DNA of 64,000 nucleotides. Source: Spirodela intermedia (Eukaryota > Streptophyta > Magnoliopsida > Alismatales > Araceae). Below the pieces are notes generated by a model that was not told where the DNA came from, searched no databases, and saw only the letters and a program-made list of their open reading frames with translations. Shown here piece by piece: positions 13,201-26,400 of this stretch. The translations under genes and the position numbers were made by a program. The stretch is taken from positions 9,245,005 to 9,309,004 of the forward strand of contig LR746268.1 of the NCBI GenBank assembly GCA_902729315.2, given 5' to 3'. Numbering within the stretch: the stretch's first letter is position 1; every line of letters starts with the position of its first letter.

Positions 13201-16041
13201 TCTATACTGAAGACTAGAACGGGATTGTTCGCTGGAGGTGGTTGATTAATTCGGGTGGTACAAGAAACCGAGCATGAGCTTTATCAAGTCGTTTCAAATG
13301 TTGCCAAGTGCTTAGTCCCATTCATTCAATGTAGCACCGTTAAATTATGTTTAAAATGGGATCAGATGCCGCAGGGGTTGACATGGATTTTTCTTTGCAC
13401 GCCTGCACATGTGACTTGTAAATTCAGAGTATGAGGCTATATTTTTTAAAACTTCTGTGAGAAATTTAGTATTACGTTGTATGCGGATTTCACCTCACTG
13501 TCTTACAGGCACTTGTGGAGAAAGACTGGCTAGCATTTGGTCATCCATTTTCAGAACGAACCGGGCTGCCAAATTCACCTAGAAGTAGTGTCACACCTGA
13601 AATGAGCAGGCAATCTTCAAGTGGGAATGTGGCCACATCTCCAATGCGGATTTCTTCAGGATCAGGTTCCACTTCGTCTAGTGTTTCTCATTCACAGACA
13701 TCGAGCAATGTATCACCAATATTTTTGCAGGTAATATCAATAAAAAATGATATTTCATTTCTTACAGTTTTTTATTGTGTTCTGAATCGAGATAAATCAG
13801 AGACTTGTTGACAGAATTTTTTAGGCTCTGTATGTTGAAAGACAACATGACGTGGATGAAGAAGTAGCTACATTGTGCCTGATAGTGCTGGCAACGAACT
13901 CTTTCTCCCATGCGTTAAACACATAATTAGAAAAAAATCAAAAATCTTATTAAAAAAGTCAAAAAGTCTCAGCTTCTTTGTGGAATAGTTAATTGTCATT
14001 TGTTTTAAAAGAAAAGGCAACGTGAATAAAAGATAAACACCCCTAGCTGTTTGACAGATTTTTCTCGTGACAGATCCTGTTATTAATATATTGTGTAGCA
14101 CAGTCTTACATGGCAGTTTAATTTATACAAATGTTAGCTTAATGTCTACATATGTTTCAATGTGGTACCCAATATTGACCGGTAAGCAAATAGAGCATCC
14201 ATTTTCAACAAGTCTTATAATGGAAGAATCCGCTGGCCTGGTTCTCTTAGAAGCTGCCTCCTCTTGAACCTCTGTACTAAAATCAGGTCTGCATAATGTA
14301 TTCGTGAGATAATTTAATACTAAATTGGCTAACTTAATAGCCTGGTTTCTATCATTTTCATGTCTTGGATATGCCATGAGTTTCCAGCGTCTCTGAAGTG
14401 AGCATCTGATGGAGAAACTGTCTCTACCTTGTAGTGGGTTGATTGTGTTTCACAGTTGCTAAGGATGTATCCTTGTGCTTTTGAGTTCTCGTCAGTAAGT
14501 AACCATTCGTTAAAGAATTTCTGAAACTGGAAACTTGAAAATTATGCTTCTGGTTTCTCTAATATGAACGTGTATTTTTTTCTTTTTTTGAGACAGACTT
14601 TTCTGGTTGATTTCCTGGATTGCGTCCTGTCATGCCGCTTTGGGAATTTCCTATGCAACAGGTAATTTTCCCTGGGACTCCAACATTTTCTGAAAAAACA
14701 GTATGCATTATGCCTCCAGAACCTTGCAGTTTTCCCTACGCTATATTATCTAACTGCATGGTCTATTATCAATTGCCTCTTTGTGTTCCCAATGCCTAAT
14801 TTGGTTGTATATTCTGTACCTGCAGTGAGAAAGAAAGGCATCAATTCGGTGTTTTTGACGCGTGTGGGTGCATGTGGATGTATTTGGCTGGCTTACGAGC
14901 TTCTGGGGATGGTTTCCATGAGCACTCTAATCCTTTCTATGACCCAGATAAACATGCGTGCCCTCTGTTACCACCGGCAGCAGCATTGGCTCCAACACTA
15001 TGGCCCCAGTTTCACTTGCGGTGGTCATGTCCTTCAGAAGCTCATGCTGGGGAACTTGAAGCTCAAGTCCGTATCTTGAATAAAAGATATGCTGACATCG
15101 GGAAGGTATTTTCTGCTGCTGCGACTAACACTCTAACCCTCGTTTATATTTATTACATAAAGAGGGGGATGATCATTTTTTTTAGAAAACATATGTTCCC
15201 TTAAGGGTTAGGGAAAATCGAAACATATGCTCATTTTTTAAGTTTTTGAAGCGCAATTTTTTTTGAATGCATATGCTCATTTTTATAAGTTTTTCTGACT
15301 TTGACAATTTTTGCCTACATCCATGGAATACTTTTTCTATCTATAAACCGCTAAGATTTGGGCAGTCGTCAATCCGAATGAAAATCATCTTCATCTGCAC
15401 TCAGATATGCCCCGATGAAGAATCCTAAGAAATAGCATGATCCGAGAGATTCCTGGGGTTGGATGAGGGATGTTTGATATATGAGTACTTTTATCTTAAG
15501 TTTTTGATTTTATTTTTTTCAGGCAAGGAGCAGAGCAGAAGAGAAGGTTAGCGACCTGAGAAGTAGTGTTGAATCGTTAACAGCAGAGCTGCAGAGGGAA
15601 AAACAACGCAGTAACTCAGCTATGGTCATGGCCAAAAGAGCCTGTAGGGAGAGCCTAGCCATGAAACGTGCGGTACAATCACTTGGCTGTAGAGTGCAGT
15701 TTTCAAACAGTGGGGGCACTGTTGATGCTGAGAGCATCCTGTCAGAAACGCGTCATCTATCTGGCAAGGCTTTCATCACCAGAGACTCTTCTGATAGCGA
15801 AGGGCAGCAGAGCGACAAGGCGGACTTCTCTGTTTCCATTTCAGCTATAGAGGATGGTTTTCTTGGTGATAACCCTTTGAGTGAGGTATGTGAAAGTTTA
15901 TGCCCATTTCGCACTAGGGACGGCTGCAAGTGGCCGGATGCTGGCTGTGCACAGCTAGATAGCCAATTTGTGGGGCTGAAGGCCAACTTTGATGCATTTG
16001 ATCGTCTCTCAATATACGATTGCTACTTTGGATCGCAGTGA
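1245..16041 (+). CDS. MTM: Plant myotubularin, phosphoinositide 3-phosphatase (19 coding exons)
   Basis: Myotubularins remove the 3-phosphate from PtdIns3P and PtdIns(3,5)P2 on endomembranes. Exons: 1245-1292, 1430-1498, 3567-3641, 3945-4016, 4518-4584, 5760-5809, 6018-6307, 6491-6564, 6648-6711, 6879-6944, 7182-7281, 7371-7484, 8678-8847, 10081-10165, 13509-13730, 14435-14494, 14597-14661, 14826-15105, 15523-16041. All junctions are GT-AG and in phase, giving 829 residues, the usual plant length (about 840). A PH-GRAM domain lies at about residues 30-100. The phosphatase domain follows, with the CX5R signature CSDGWDR at Cys419-Arg425; the Ser420 codon is split by the 8848-10080 intron. A coiled coil spans about 655-710, then the plant-type Cys-rich tail ([16 protein letters not shown]). 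The start is the first ATG in frame with exon 1. The 3.3-kb intron 10166-13508 carries a copia fragment; the introns 1499-3566, 7485-8677 and 8848-10080 show nothing I recognise. No break is seen. Confidence 0.95.
11100..13019 (-). mobile_element. 3'-truncated Ty1/copia retrotransposon in a myotubularin intron
   Basis: Read on the minus strand, the element starts with an LTR (12818-13019), then a primer-binding site complementary to initiator tRNA-Met (12806-12817), a gag remnant (about 12000-12300, UBN2-type with a LWQELDYYL motif), a zinc-knuckle region near 11800 and a decayed aspartic protease at about 11400-11600 in which the usual DSGATDHM is degraded. Similarity stops in the pre-integrase region near 11100, so integrase, reverse transcriptase, RNase H and the 3' LTR are missing. 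It lies antisense to the host gene, well away from the exons at 10165 and 13509. The left boundary is approximate. Confidence 0.8.
12818..13019 (-). repeat. 5' LTR (202 bp) of the truncated copia element
   Basis: The LTR is bounded by a perfect 10-bp inverted terminal repeat, TGTTGAAGAT at 12818 and ATCTTCAACA ending at 13019. The tRNA primer site directly adjoins it on the inner side (GCTCTGATACCA, 12806-12817). No partner LTR was found. Confidence 0.85.
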
Positions 16042-16074
16042 AGATTGCTTAGTGAAAAAATACCCTCTATATTT

Positions 16075-16080
16075 AATAAA
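16075..16080 (+). terminator. Polyadenylation signal of the myotubularin gene
   Basis: A canonical AATAAA lies 34 bases after the stop codon. This is close, so a longer 3' UTR using another signal is possible. Confidence 0.4.
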
Positions 16081-17099
16081 GTTCGAGCAGCAGATTGAGA
16101 AATGTAGGGCATCTTTGGTGAGGACTAGGCAATATTCTTGCAGCCTATCTGAAATGGATTTTTCCAGGGGAAACCATACCGCGAGATTTTTAAGCACGCT
16201 GCTGCAGTCCAGACCATTTTGTGGCTGTGAATTGATTGATTGATGCACAGCCCGCTCGGTCGGAAGATATTTTTAGATGCCACGCTCAAGGTTTTGGCAA
16301 CCTATTTTTCAGCATTGTGTTTTGTATAATTTCTGTCTTCGTAACATCTATCTGCTTCCGAATGGGTTCGGCAGTCATGTACATGATGAGTAGATTAATT
16401 TTGGCACGGTCTGTAAAATATCCAGCATTATTGAAAACAATCCTAAAAGTATTTTTCAGCACAGTCATTGTTGTCGTACCGTTATCGGCTTATATACCGG
16501 CGTCAGCGAGTTTTCCATTTAATACTTTTCATCCTAACCAAGGAAACGCGCAGTAATTAACCTCTGGTTCCGTACACTGCACATCAAAACTCCGTCTAAA
16601 GATGCCGGGGCAGCTTGAGTATTGGGGCTGATGCATGCGAACCGTTAAAGACGACAAGATCCCTGGGGATACACCGGGTGGAGGCGACTCGACGGGAGTC
16701 TTCTACCGCTGCAGCATAAAACCATGATTTGATTGCCTTTGAATGTAGAAGAAGAGTTACACGGTTTTTTTCATCCTGCCAAAACATTCAAGCCTCTGTA
16801 GCGCCCAGAGGAATCCAACGTTCTGCGCTGTCGTCCAGTCCGAATCGGCGGTGATCACTGTCGAAGTGCTTGCTCTGGGTGCCATTTTAGTTTCTCGAAT
16901 TGATATTTGTGGGCCCTTCCGCTTGCGGGATTCTGACCTGGAAACCCCAAGGAACATAGAGGCAAAATCTTATCGCCAGCCACTCTAGTCAAAAAATAGA
17001 CTTTCCCTCCTGAAAGTTAGCCGGCGGTAAACAAGGCCTCCTCGAGGCTGGAAGTTTTCCGGACCGGGACAACTTTCAATAAACACAGGAGGATAATGC

Positions 17100-17105
17100 T
17101 TTATT
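17100..17105 (-). terminator. Polyadenylation signal of the AXS gene
   Basis: The minus strand reads AATAAA about 375 bases past the AXS stop codon, a normal 3' UTR length for a plant gene. Confidence 0.45.
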
Positions 17106-17480
17106 CAAACAATGATATGTAACCACGGTACAACAGATGAACCAACAAAAACAATTCGATGTCCCAGGAAAAAGAGCGATCATCTGGGAGATTACAACTG
17201 CAGGAGGTCTTTATTGTCTTCTGCTTGAAATTGCTATGGAAGGGGAGGCGGGTGGGGCAGGAACGACCAACATCTAATTGTGCCACCCGTTCTCCTTCAC
17301 CCTCTTCCCTTGAAGAAACATTCAATTCAAATACAAAGTTGGATGACAGTTTTTCCTATGCTACTGCATACGCGATAAGTATGTGAATTTCTCCAAAGAA
17401 TTTGACCTTTCCAAGCTTTCTAATATCAAGACAGCTTCTGAGAATCTTCCTGCGGTTGCATGCATGCTATAATGGAACGC

Positions 17481-20341
17481 CTAGCTGGTTGCAGCGGGTT
17501 TTGCCGTGGCCCGTTTGATGGCTTCAGCATACGTCTTATGCTGGTACGTCAGAGTTGACTCAAGCAAATCCCAGAGTGATGTCTTCGGGTTCCAACCTAG
17601 AAATATCACGGACGGCAGAGCACCATCGCAGATTAGAGGCGGCACCATCAACTCCAAAGCATCAAGCACGGTATTGACTGCAAACCGCAAAGAGTTTGCT
17701 TGCCAAAAACTGTCGGAGTGAGGCCATACCGAGCTGCTCGTTGATGATGGTCATGTCAGGAATTCGCTTATCGCTGTCATCGTAGCCTTCCCCGTAGAAT
17801 TCCTGGGAGGTCACGTCAACAGTGGGAACCTCGAGTGAGGGCTCTCCACTGACCTTGGCGTAAATCTGCTCGACAATAGTGCACCGCAGACATCAGAACT
17901 GCAAGAGGAAAAATACTCGACAAGATATTTTAAGTTGCACCTGCTACTATACCTTTGTCATCATTTCAGCCAGTTGCCTTACAGTGACCTCATTGTTGGG
18001 ATTCCCAACGTTGAAAATGTGACCATTGGCTCGCTCCGGGTTTTCCTGGTATTTAAAAAGCTCTTATCGTCCGAAAGGCATTAAAGACAGAAAATAAATA
18101 AACAAATGAGGAAAACTTTCACATACAATCATCAAGTGGACAGCTTCAATTGCGTCCTTGATATAAACAAAGGTCCTCTGGGAAAGACCACCATCCACAA
18201 GCTTCAAAGGTTCGTGGCGAAGAAGGTTCTGGAAGCACAATAGTTTAGTGGGCATCAGACAAGTTCATACATCAGAATCTAAAATGTGTCCCATGGACTG
18301 AGTCTTACATTGCTGAAGCAGGCCAAGACTCTCGGAACACCCTCACTTGGGCCATCGATGCCAGGAATGAAGTCCATCCTCGGTCCAATCCAATTGAAAG
18401 GTCTAACAATGGAGAACTGAAGGCCATTTTCTGCGCCCTCAGCTAGAGAGAATACAGGTGAACAGATCTGTCAGAGAATAGTTCAAAAGAATGACAGAAG
18501 TTACAGATACCCAATATTCCAATCTACTTACCATATATGAGCCTCTCAATTAGTTGCTTGGCACATGCATAGGACCACCTTTGTTTATCAATTGAGCCAA
18601 AAATGCAGGGCGTTTCGTTTTCTTTAAGCATATAGAACTCAGGCTCCTGTAAATCACAGGAAATTATGGTGAGTAGTAGTATGCTAAATAAATACGTCTT
18701 TTTTCCTTCTACCATTTAATATGCCGTTCCTAAATTTACCTGCCAACACTTATAGTGTGTGGCAGGGATCTCCTTCAGAATGTCTTTATCCCAAGAGTTG
18801 GGACATGATGATGACCAAACAGGAAGATCAATACGAAGTAACTTGATTTTACTGTCCATTAACCTCGGTAAATCATAGTCAATGCCCGACTTATACAAAT
18901 AACACTGCCCAGAAAATATGGCAGGTGGCCCTCCAACTGGGTTGTGTTACCAACTGGAACACGATGGATCAGCCCATCTCTAGAACTCAGAGTTGGAACA
19001 GAGGCAGTCGTAAAAATCATATCGTCGGACATTGACCGTATTGTAGCGAGAAATAGTAGGCCGAATGGAAAAGAAGCAATTGCAGTGAGGGTAGCAGAGC
19101 ATGACATAGCATGGCAACATAAAACAATGTAAATCTTGCAGATCTATTTTTTTCTGAGGATTGTGTTCATGTGGATTTATCAGTCTTCATTTTGGATGGA
19201 TCTCCCCACTAATTTTTCGCACAATCTGTTTGCGGAACATGCTACAAAAGCACGAAGACTCGAACCAGAAAGCCAAATACGCACCATAGAGAATAACAAA
19301 CCAGAAAATCACAGACGTGCATTAACAGAGAAAAAGTTCACAAGCGCGCGTTGTCAGAATACAAGCACATAAAGAGTTTGGTGCGTGAATAAGGAATACT
19401 GGAATCAAATCGAATCTAAATTTTAAAAAAGAGTAGCCCGTCATCAAATGCAACAAGAGATCCATCTCCTAAATGTGTTAGTACATATGTCTACTCATCT
19501 AACAAATCCCAAGCTGATTTTCGTAAAAAATAAACCAAGCACTTCTCGTCTGGGGAACACTGTCAAAAGCAGACCTTAGGGGGATAGAGGGTATACATTT
19601 TTCAGGGGATGATCCTTGGGAAGGAAGCAGCCGATCGTTTTCCCGTAAACCTCACATGTGGAGAAATGGATGAGGCGCTTGTTGCTCTCGGAGCAGTATT
19701 TGACCTGCATGATCTCTGCTTGAGACAACAATGAGAGGGAGCGCAAATCCACGAGAAGATTGAGATCGTACCACCGGGAGTGCATCGATGAAGTTGCTAT
19801 ATATGGTGTCGAGCGGGCGAGTGTTGTAGTCCGCCGGGGTGCAGATCGCGGCCAAGTTGATGACCTGAGAGAGCAGACGAGATAACCAATCCCATTAGTC
19901 AATAAACAGAAATCAAGAACTGAGAGGGGTTGGAGGTCGAGATCTGGATCTTAACTGCCTTTAAAGGAATCTTGTAAGTGTTCAAGAAGGGGGCGTTTGT
20001 AGGAAGGAATGATAAAGGAGAGAAAAGGCCGTCGTCTGAGGGATGGCCATACTAACCAGATCCGACATCTTGATGAGGCCCTCGAGGCGGGAGTCGTGCT
20101 TGATGTTGAGGCGGTGGAACTGGATGCGGGAGGACCATGGGTGGCCGTTCTCCGGCTCTAGCAGATGACGGATCTTATCGTCGTAGACGTCGACAGCCAG
20201 CACGGAGTGCTGGGTCTCAAACATGAGCTTCTCGCAGAGGTGAGAGCCGATGAAACCCCCGGCCCCAATCATGCAGATTGTCAAGGGCTGGATCGGTCGC
20301 CCATCCAGATCCAGTCTAACAGCCGCGCCGGAAGCCGCCAT
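17481..20341 (-). CDS. AXS: UDP-D-apiose/UDP-D-xylose synthase (AXS), 9 exons
   Basis: The enzyme converts UDP-glucuronate to UDP-apiose and UDP-xylose in the cytosol, supplying apiose for rhamnogalacturonan II and apiogalacturonan. Exons on the minus strand: 20341-20057, 19864-19772, 19704-19597, 18646-18532, 18442-18309, 18228-18127, 18045-17953, 17865-17730, 17596-17481. They join in phase to 393 residues, the usual length (about 390). The protein is an extended SDR: the Rossmann NAD motif GAGGFIGSHL is near residues 25-34, the conserved AAICTPADYN follows in exon 2, CEVYGKTIG in exon 3, and the catalytic YxxxK (YACAK) in exon 4. Exon 5 holds VRPFNWIGPRMDFIPG and exon 6 the KLVDGG...RTFVYIKDA stretch. 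All introns are GT-AG; intron 3 (18647-19596) is the longest at 950 bp. A TATA box lies 112 bases upstream. The gene looks intact. Confidence 0.97.
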
Positions 20342-20452
20342 TGCCTGGGAGAGGGAGGGGGGCGCCGACGAGATCCGGGGAAAGGTGGGATCACCTCAGT
20401 GCAGGGCCGGAGGAGAGTGAGAGGGGCACGGGAGATGGCGCGCGCTCGGTGG

Positions 20453-20460
20453 TATTTATA
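20453..20460 (-). promoter_or_regulatory. TATA box of AXS
   Basis: TATAAATA on the minus strand, 112 bases upstream of the AXS start codon, would place the transcription start near 20425 with a 5' UTR of about 85 bases. Confidence 0.65.
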
Positions 20461-20461
20461 G

Positions 20462-23400
20462 CTGCCTCTGTGGTTCTCGTCGGTGAATTGAACGGGGAGA
20501 TTAATTCGTTGGGCACTGTGTTTCACGGGAGAAATGCGCGGTGCCGGTGCCGAAGTTTTCGTCGCTCCTCGTTTGACAAATTACCAAGTTGACGTGAACA
20601 TGAGCAGCCGAAGGGGAGGGGGAGGAGGAGAAGGAAGGCAGCACAGCGCGGTTGACTCGATCTGAGGCGAGGATTAAACCCCCGTCGGGGGATCTGGCGC
20701 ACGCAATTGAATAATAAATTTCAGAGGGTTGGCGGGCCGTTGCGTCAATCTGAATGACGCATTATGGACGCCCATGTGAAAGATACAGTCTGAAAGTGAC
20801 CCTCCGACCTTCAAACTTCGTTCTCAACGCTCGTTAAACATGGTCACTTACTTTTCGATTTCACATCTATCTCGCCGCGAGGGGATTTGGGGGAATAGAG
20901 TCGATCTCGGGGTCGTCGTGCCTATCCGTCCGTCCCAAAGGACAACTGCACGCGGAGCAGGAACAAGAACGAGACTAATCGCGCGCTTCTTTTTTGGAGG
21001 CTCCCCGTTTCTTTCGTTTACGTCCCGGACGAACCAGTCGGAGAGCTCTAGCGTTATAAATAATTGTTTCTCAAGATTCACTGAACGCGCGTTTACACTG
21101 ATTACTGCTGGATTCAGCCTGTCGACGCTCAACGACGGCGATTTTTTTTATTCGGCGCACTTGTATCGGGTGGTGGATTTTTCCTCTTCAACCGAGGCGC
21201 GTCTTAGAACCCAATACTGCACATTTCATCTTGTTTTGTCCCTTTCACATATTTCATTCTTTCTTTCTTTCGCCGCAGATCTCTCGACTCAGTCAGCCGT
21301 GTCTGTTTGTCTGCTCATTACACCCCAGCGAGATGAAGATGCCCGCACCCATGCGCGAGGTACACTTGGGCAAGCTTCTGCCCATGGATCTCTTTTTCTC
21401 TCTTTATCTCGGATACGAAAGCAAGGAAGCGTCTTTTACGACGGGAGTTCCTCTCGTCTGATGGTCATTTGGATTGATGGCGGTCACTTGAACAGTGCAT
21501 CTTCTTCCTCTCTCACCCTCAGTTCTCCGACTCTGGGATGCTTAGGCCTTCTCCTTGCCACCTGGCGACCACGACGATGGCTTCCCAGGCAAAGGGATTG
21601 GCAGATAAAACCAGCCGACGGGCGAGGATCATCTGTAGCTCGTACGTTCCCGTGTTGCGAATCAATTGGGAAGTAATGAGAGACACCTCACTCTCTGCTT
21701 ATCAATGGCGGGTGGTTGGGGGCTGGGGGTCGACGGCGGGCAAGGGGAAGATGGAGGATTGGAAGTAAACCGGAATCTTCTACCTTCCTTCCTGGTAACG
21801 CCTTACTCGCTAAAATAGCAGAGATGGAGACGTCGTAACCACCCCTCCCCATTGGAGGCCTGAGGATTTAAGGAGATATTTTTGTTTACATGAACAGAGA
21901 GGGATTAGATTCCCGTTTTTTTTTTTGCCCCGGGTCAATAGAGGCGGTGATATCCTTCCGCAGGGCACGATTCTTGATTCGGACGGCACCTGGCATTAGG
22001 AGGGGTACTACCACATCGATGCAAAATTTGGAGAGAAAATCGTGACCCATTCACGATTTTTACACAAAAAAATTGGCCATGGAAATCTATATTAAAATGT
22101 CGTTGTCAGCGAATAAAATCTGGCCAGTCTGGTCCCCAGAGCGCAATACTATGTTATGACTCTCTCGTGCAAGTGCGGAAGCTGCCCACGCCAGTTTTAC
22201 TCTCAACTTCTGTACTGCGGAGCAAGGGGGAGCCTCAAAAAGGGGTTTGCTCTCTGCTGTTTCCCGACGACGAGGAAATGTCTTGTGAGGTGGTCGGCAA
22301 TTCTGTGGTCATGTCCCGAGCGCCCTCATTGCTTCGACTCATGTGAGACTGACGTGAACGCTTCACCAGGCGATGGGAGAGACAGGATTCTTCATTTGCG
22401 AGTAGAAAGAGGAGCAGGTGACTAGATCTTTGGGCGAAAGAGTAATTGGACACGCAACAGAATAACGAATAAATTATACACGGTTGGTGCGCGGTCCCAT
22501 TCACCCCGAATAGTTAAAGGGCTATCATAGATGTGGACGTGAATTATACGGCTAGAAAATAATGGGGGAAGATCTTTTTCTATTTGGCTAAACGCCGATC
22601 ACATGACGGGGTCCGATACCAGTAAAAAATGAGTGATTTAAGGAGTCGGATGCGACAATCTTTGATCTCGATGGTGCCATTCTTACGGAGGAAATTCACC
22701 GCACGTGCTTTACTCAATCCCTCACGTCAAACCACTGTGATCCATCAGTTCGGGACGTAATCACGCTCAAACGAGCGCGATTGCTCTGCCTCATCTGTCA
22801 AGGGACGAGCACGACAAAATGCCAGCGGAGAGTCGCTCGAGGGTGATTCTCCCCGAGTTTTCGACATTTTGTTGCATAATTTTGCTCGCAAGAGAGCGTT
22901 TGCGGATCGGAAATGGGAATGCCCGCATTGATGTTTCCACTCAAGGCCAGCTTCAGATCCCAGATCATCTTCCCAGGAGAATAAATTTTCTCTTCACTTT
23001 CGTAGGTTGTTAGGCCGTCCTGAGGGGGCTCAATCACTGACGACGTGAAAGCCAAAAACGAAACAAAAAAAGAAAAAAAATCATGCCGGGACCGGAGAGC
23101 AGGTTCGCGCGTATGGAGCCCACGGTTCCCCCTTACAAGATGGTTGGTGGATCTCGCCACATATCTGGGCTGCCCGAGAAATGCATATACTCTCCACTTT
23201 TGGGGAGATGCGGCCAAGATCCGTCGGCGCCATTTTCCCGGCTGGGACGCGGAACGAAGTGAGGGCGGGGAAGGGGGGGGGGATATTACCCCGGGAGAGG
23301 GCGCCGTCATAATTCGCTTACGTACCGATCTTCGGCTCGATCTGTCCGGCCTTCCCGGCCCGGTGAGTTGTTGCGGCGACGTTGTCCCCAGCACATTTGA

Positions 23401-26400
23401 CGGGGTCACGACACACCATACAAGACAGCGACTCGCGAGGACTCTGCGCGATACGTGGAGAGTCCTTTGTGGCTCGCTCTGCTGTGACCAAGTTAAGCGT
23501 TCTGGCGACTGCGCCCCGGACAGCCGTAGAAGATGTCAACAGGCCCCTCCCTTTCGTCTTCAATACCGTGCATTATGAGGCCGTCCCCGCTGGTGGCTGG
23601 CTGGGGCTTGTCGTTAGCCACGTCCCCCTCTCGGTCGTGGTGGTCCACGTCCGCCGGAAGGGAGATGCCTCTCCTTCCCTGCCGGGCCGAATACCTGTGG
23701 TAGCCGCGGAGAGGGATGGTCCTCCCTCCCCTATCTCACCTATCTCATGCCACACCTCGCGCGCAACCACCTCCAGGCATGGCCACCAGCCGAGACACTG
23801 CCACTTCCATCCTTCCCGGATTATGGCGTCGTTCGCCGGCCGGGGGCTCGACATGGTGGATCGTAAAATAGGAACGTCCTGCCAGGGGGGTTGGAAGCCG
23901 TCTGACAGAGGGATACCCGTGAGACCAATCAAGTCAAACGAAGCCCGGTTTGCATGCTGGCACCGACAGCCGACCATGTTTTAAAATTTTCCTCACGGGA
24001 ATCGTCTTGCCGACGTTCGCCATACCGTTTTCCAACACGATACGTCGCTAAGGAAGAGCCATCAACTCGCGCACTTTGAGGAAGATGCTCCAACGATGCT
24101 TCCGCTCGTGGTCCACAACTTCGACCCCAGCAGGAGGATGCCGGGTCGATCATGTCTCGTTGACGAGGAGGACATCTCTGGGTTCTCTATTGCGGCCCAT
24201 CCCATCCCTTTGGCGTCGGGAACGAAGGGAGGGGATCGGGCGATCGTTAAAATCTCCACTGCTTTCTTGCCTCACTCTAAACAGATCGGAACAGTTTTAC
24301 CCTTTTTTATTTCGGGTGGAGGATCCGTGGCGGAACCCGGCAGAAGAGCACTGTCACCGGTGGAGTTAACATGACCCTTTCAGATCGGAGTTATGTCGAC
24401 GGCGGACATCGATGCGGGATCCGGATGGCCATGGGAGAGAATCCAGGACAACTCAGCCTGCTGAGATCTTGTCTTTCTCCACAGAGTCTCGAGTTCTTTT
24501 CCGTACATTCTGGCCTCTGAGCTCTGACCCTGGAAGCATATCCTTTCCACAAAGCAACTAATTCTTGTCCTTCCATCTCTTCTGATAGCATGTCTAGAAG
24601 GGTTGCGCGGCCTATTTGGTACATACATCTTTATGTATATTGTATGAGGGATTACCGCCTCGCTGTAGATTTGCTTCAAACACGGAGACTTCTCAAGGAT
24701 ATTTATTATTTCTTAAGGGTTGCTATAGTCCACTCCAAGTTCACTCTGGGCAACTTCGTCTGCTCAGTGACTATTGCCTCTGCATAGGAATGCGGAAGGG
24801 TACTCCTTGGCGGGGGAGATGCTGTCATTACAGGATATTCGTCTTTCCTCTTATTCTATTGGGCCGCATTTCCACCCGCGCCGGAAGATAGAGGAAGGAA
24901 ACCACATTTCCCGTCTTGTAGGAATACGCCAGGCGTATATCTTGTTGAGGGCTGAGATGGATCTCTTGGAGGGTTGTCAGTTTCATCCCACGTCTGACGC
25001 AAAAGTGAGAGCCGAAAGAATATGACAATAAATATCACGGTCAGTCCTCATCTGCAGTTCTCCGTGGTGAAATAAGCTGTGAGACCTCGGTCCATTTCCA
25101 TTATGCTTTAGGTTTTATGCGAAGTGACGAAGACGTGCTTCGACCAGAGTGGTAGACGGAGAGACTAGATCAGAAAAGCCGAAGGACTACCATGTCGTTT
25201 CCCGACATAATGGATGCACAGGCTTATGTGTGAAATAATAGAAATTGCTATAGATAGCATGCTGATGGAATTGGGTAGCTGTCGAAAATGGAGCTTTTGG
25301 TACGATGCAAGGCACGTGTTTAAATAAGAAGGGAGGGTCACGTTCGGGATCTAAAGATTCAGGTCCTTGCATATCATGACAATCAATGTCTCGGATGGTA
25401 ATGCTGCTTCTTGGAGCGTCCACTGCTTGTCCTCGCACGGCTTCACACCCACCTTTGCGCGCAGGGCCGTATCCCGCATCGTGTAGGCCAATGGAAGTCG
25501 AAACTTCCCTGGGCATAAGCCGCTGCAGTCTCTTCGCGCATGGATTCAAGAGTTTTTGCGCATGAGATTTGTGCAGACATTGTTTTGGTTTAGGGGTGTT
25601 GCCATTGGATCTTGCTCTCCCTGGGGGTTCCCCGCTGACAACTAACGGGGGGAAGAAACCGAGCAGGGAACCACTGCGTGGTATTTGGGTGCGGTAAATA
25701 GTAGGTAGTTCCTCACACTTACTAATACTCGAGGTCGCCATTGGTCCACCCACAAGAAAAGAGCTGATTAGCGACAGACTGTATCCCGCAGTCGCCTTTG
25801 CAAGAAAATTGGATCATGGCGTCGTAACCAGTGTCCGACTTCGTCGAACCCTTGCCTGGTGCGATGCAAGAATTAGCTTGAGGACATCCAACAGCAGGTT
25901 ATAATAATAATTTCGTCAGTACTAGAAGCTGACTTCACCTATACATGGGAATTCCTTGATAACAAAATATTGGAAATGAGGATCATACTTTGCCCTATGG
26001 TCGGTTGCGGGACCTTCTAGGCATGGTGTGCCTCCTGAGAGATCAAGTTTGTTCGATGAGAAACGAGTTCCAAGGGATAAATTCTTGTGGAGCCAGGGGT
26101 GTAACACGCGATCAGTCACACCATTTTAGAGAACCGTGACCTTCGAGAAAACCAGGTCGCATGACAAAAACCAAAATGGAACTTAAAATTCGTTTCTCCA
26201 CAATCAGCCAAAAAAAAGCCTTCACTCTTGACTGGTCCTAAACAGATGCGCCATCTTAGATAAAGGCACAAACAGAATTGGAAAGCGATGGACGGATATA
26301 GAGATAGATACAAGGGAAAACTAATCTGCCATTGAATGATATTGGCTGCACTGCAATGCTCACTAGCGTAGACCCCCACACCGCGTCAAGAAATATTAGA

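Larger units (their letters stand above)
16042..17480. other. Intergenic region between convergent genes (3' UTRs of myotubularin and AXS)
   Basis: The myotubularin gene ends at 16041 from the left and the AXS gene at 17481 from the right. The interval should hold both 3' UTRs, with polyadenylation signals at 16075 and, on the minus strand, 17100-17105. The middle (16560-17050) shows nothing recognisable. Confidence 0.7.

Noticed and set aside
20840-21676. Longest open frame of the window (278 codons, plus strand) upstream of AXS
   Set aside because: No recognisable domain, Ser/Leu/Arg-rich composition, and overlapped by an antisense frame. It appears to be chance in GC-moderate promoter DNA.
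22798-23409. 203-codon minus-strand frame overlapping a 177-codon plus-strand frame
   Set aside because: Both strands are open over the same GC-rich bases and neither translation resembles a protein family.
23382-23984. 200-codon plus-strand frame with a 134-codon antisense partner
   Set aside because: Same reasons; no codon pattern or motif favours one strand.
25187-25753. 188-codon minus-strand frame
   Set aside because: No domain or homologue comes to mind and no neighbouring exon continues it.
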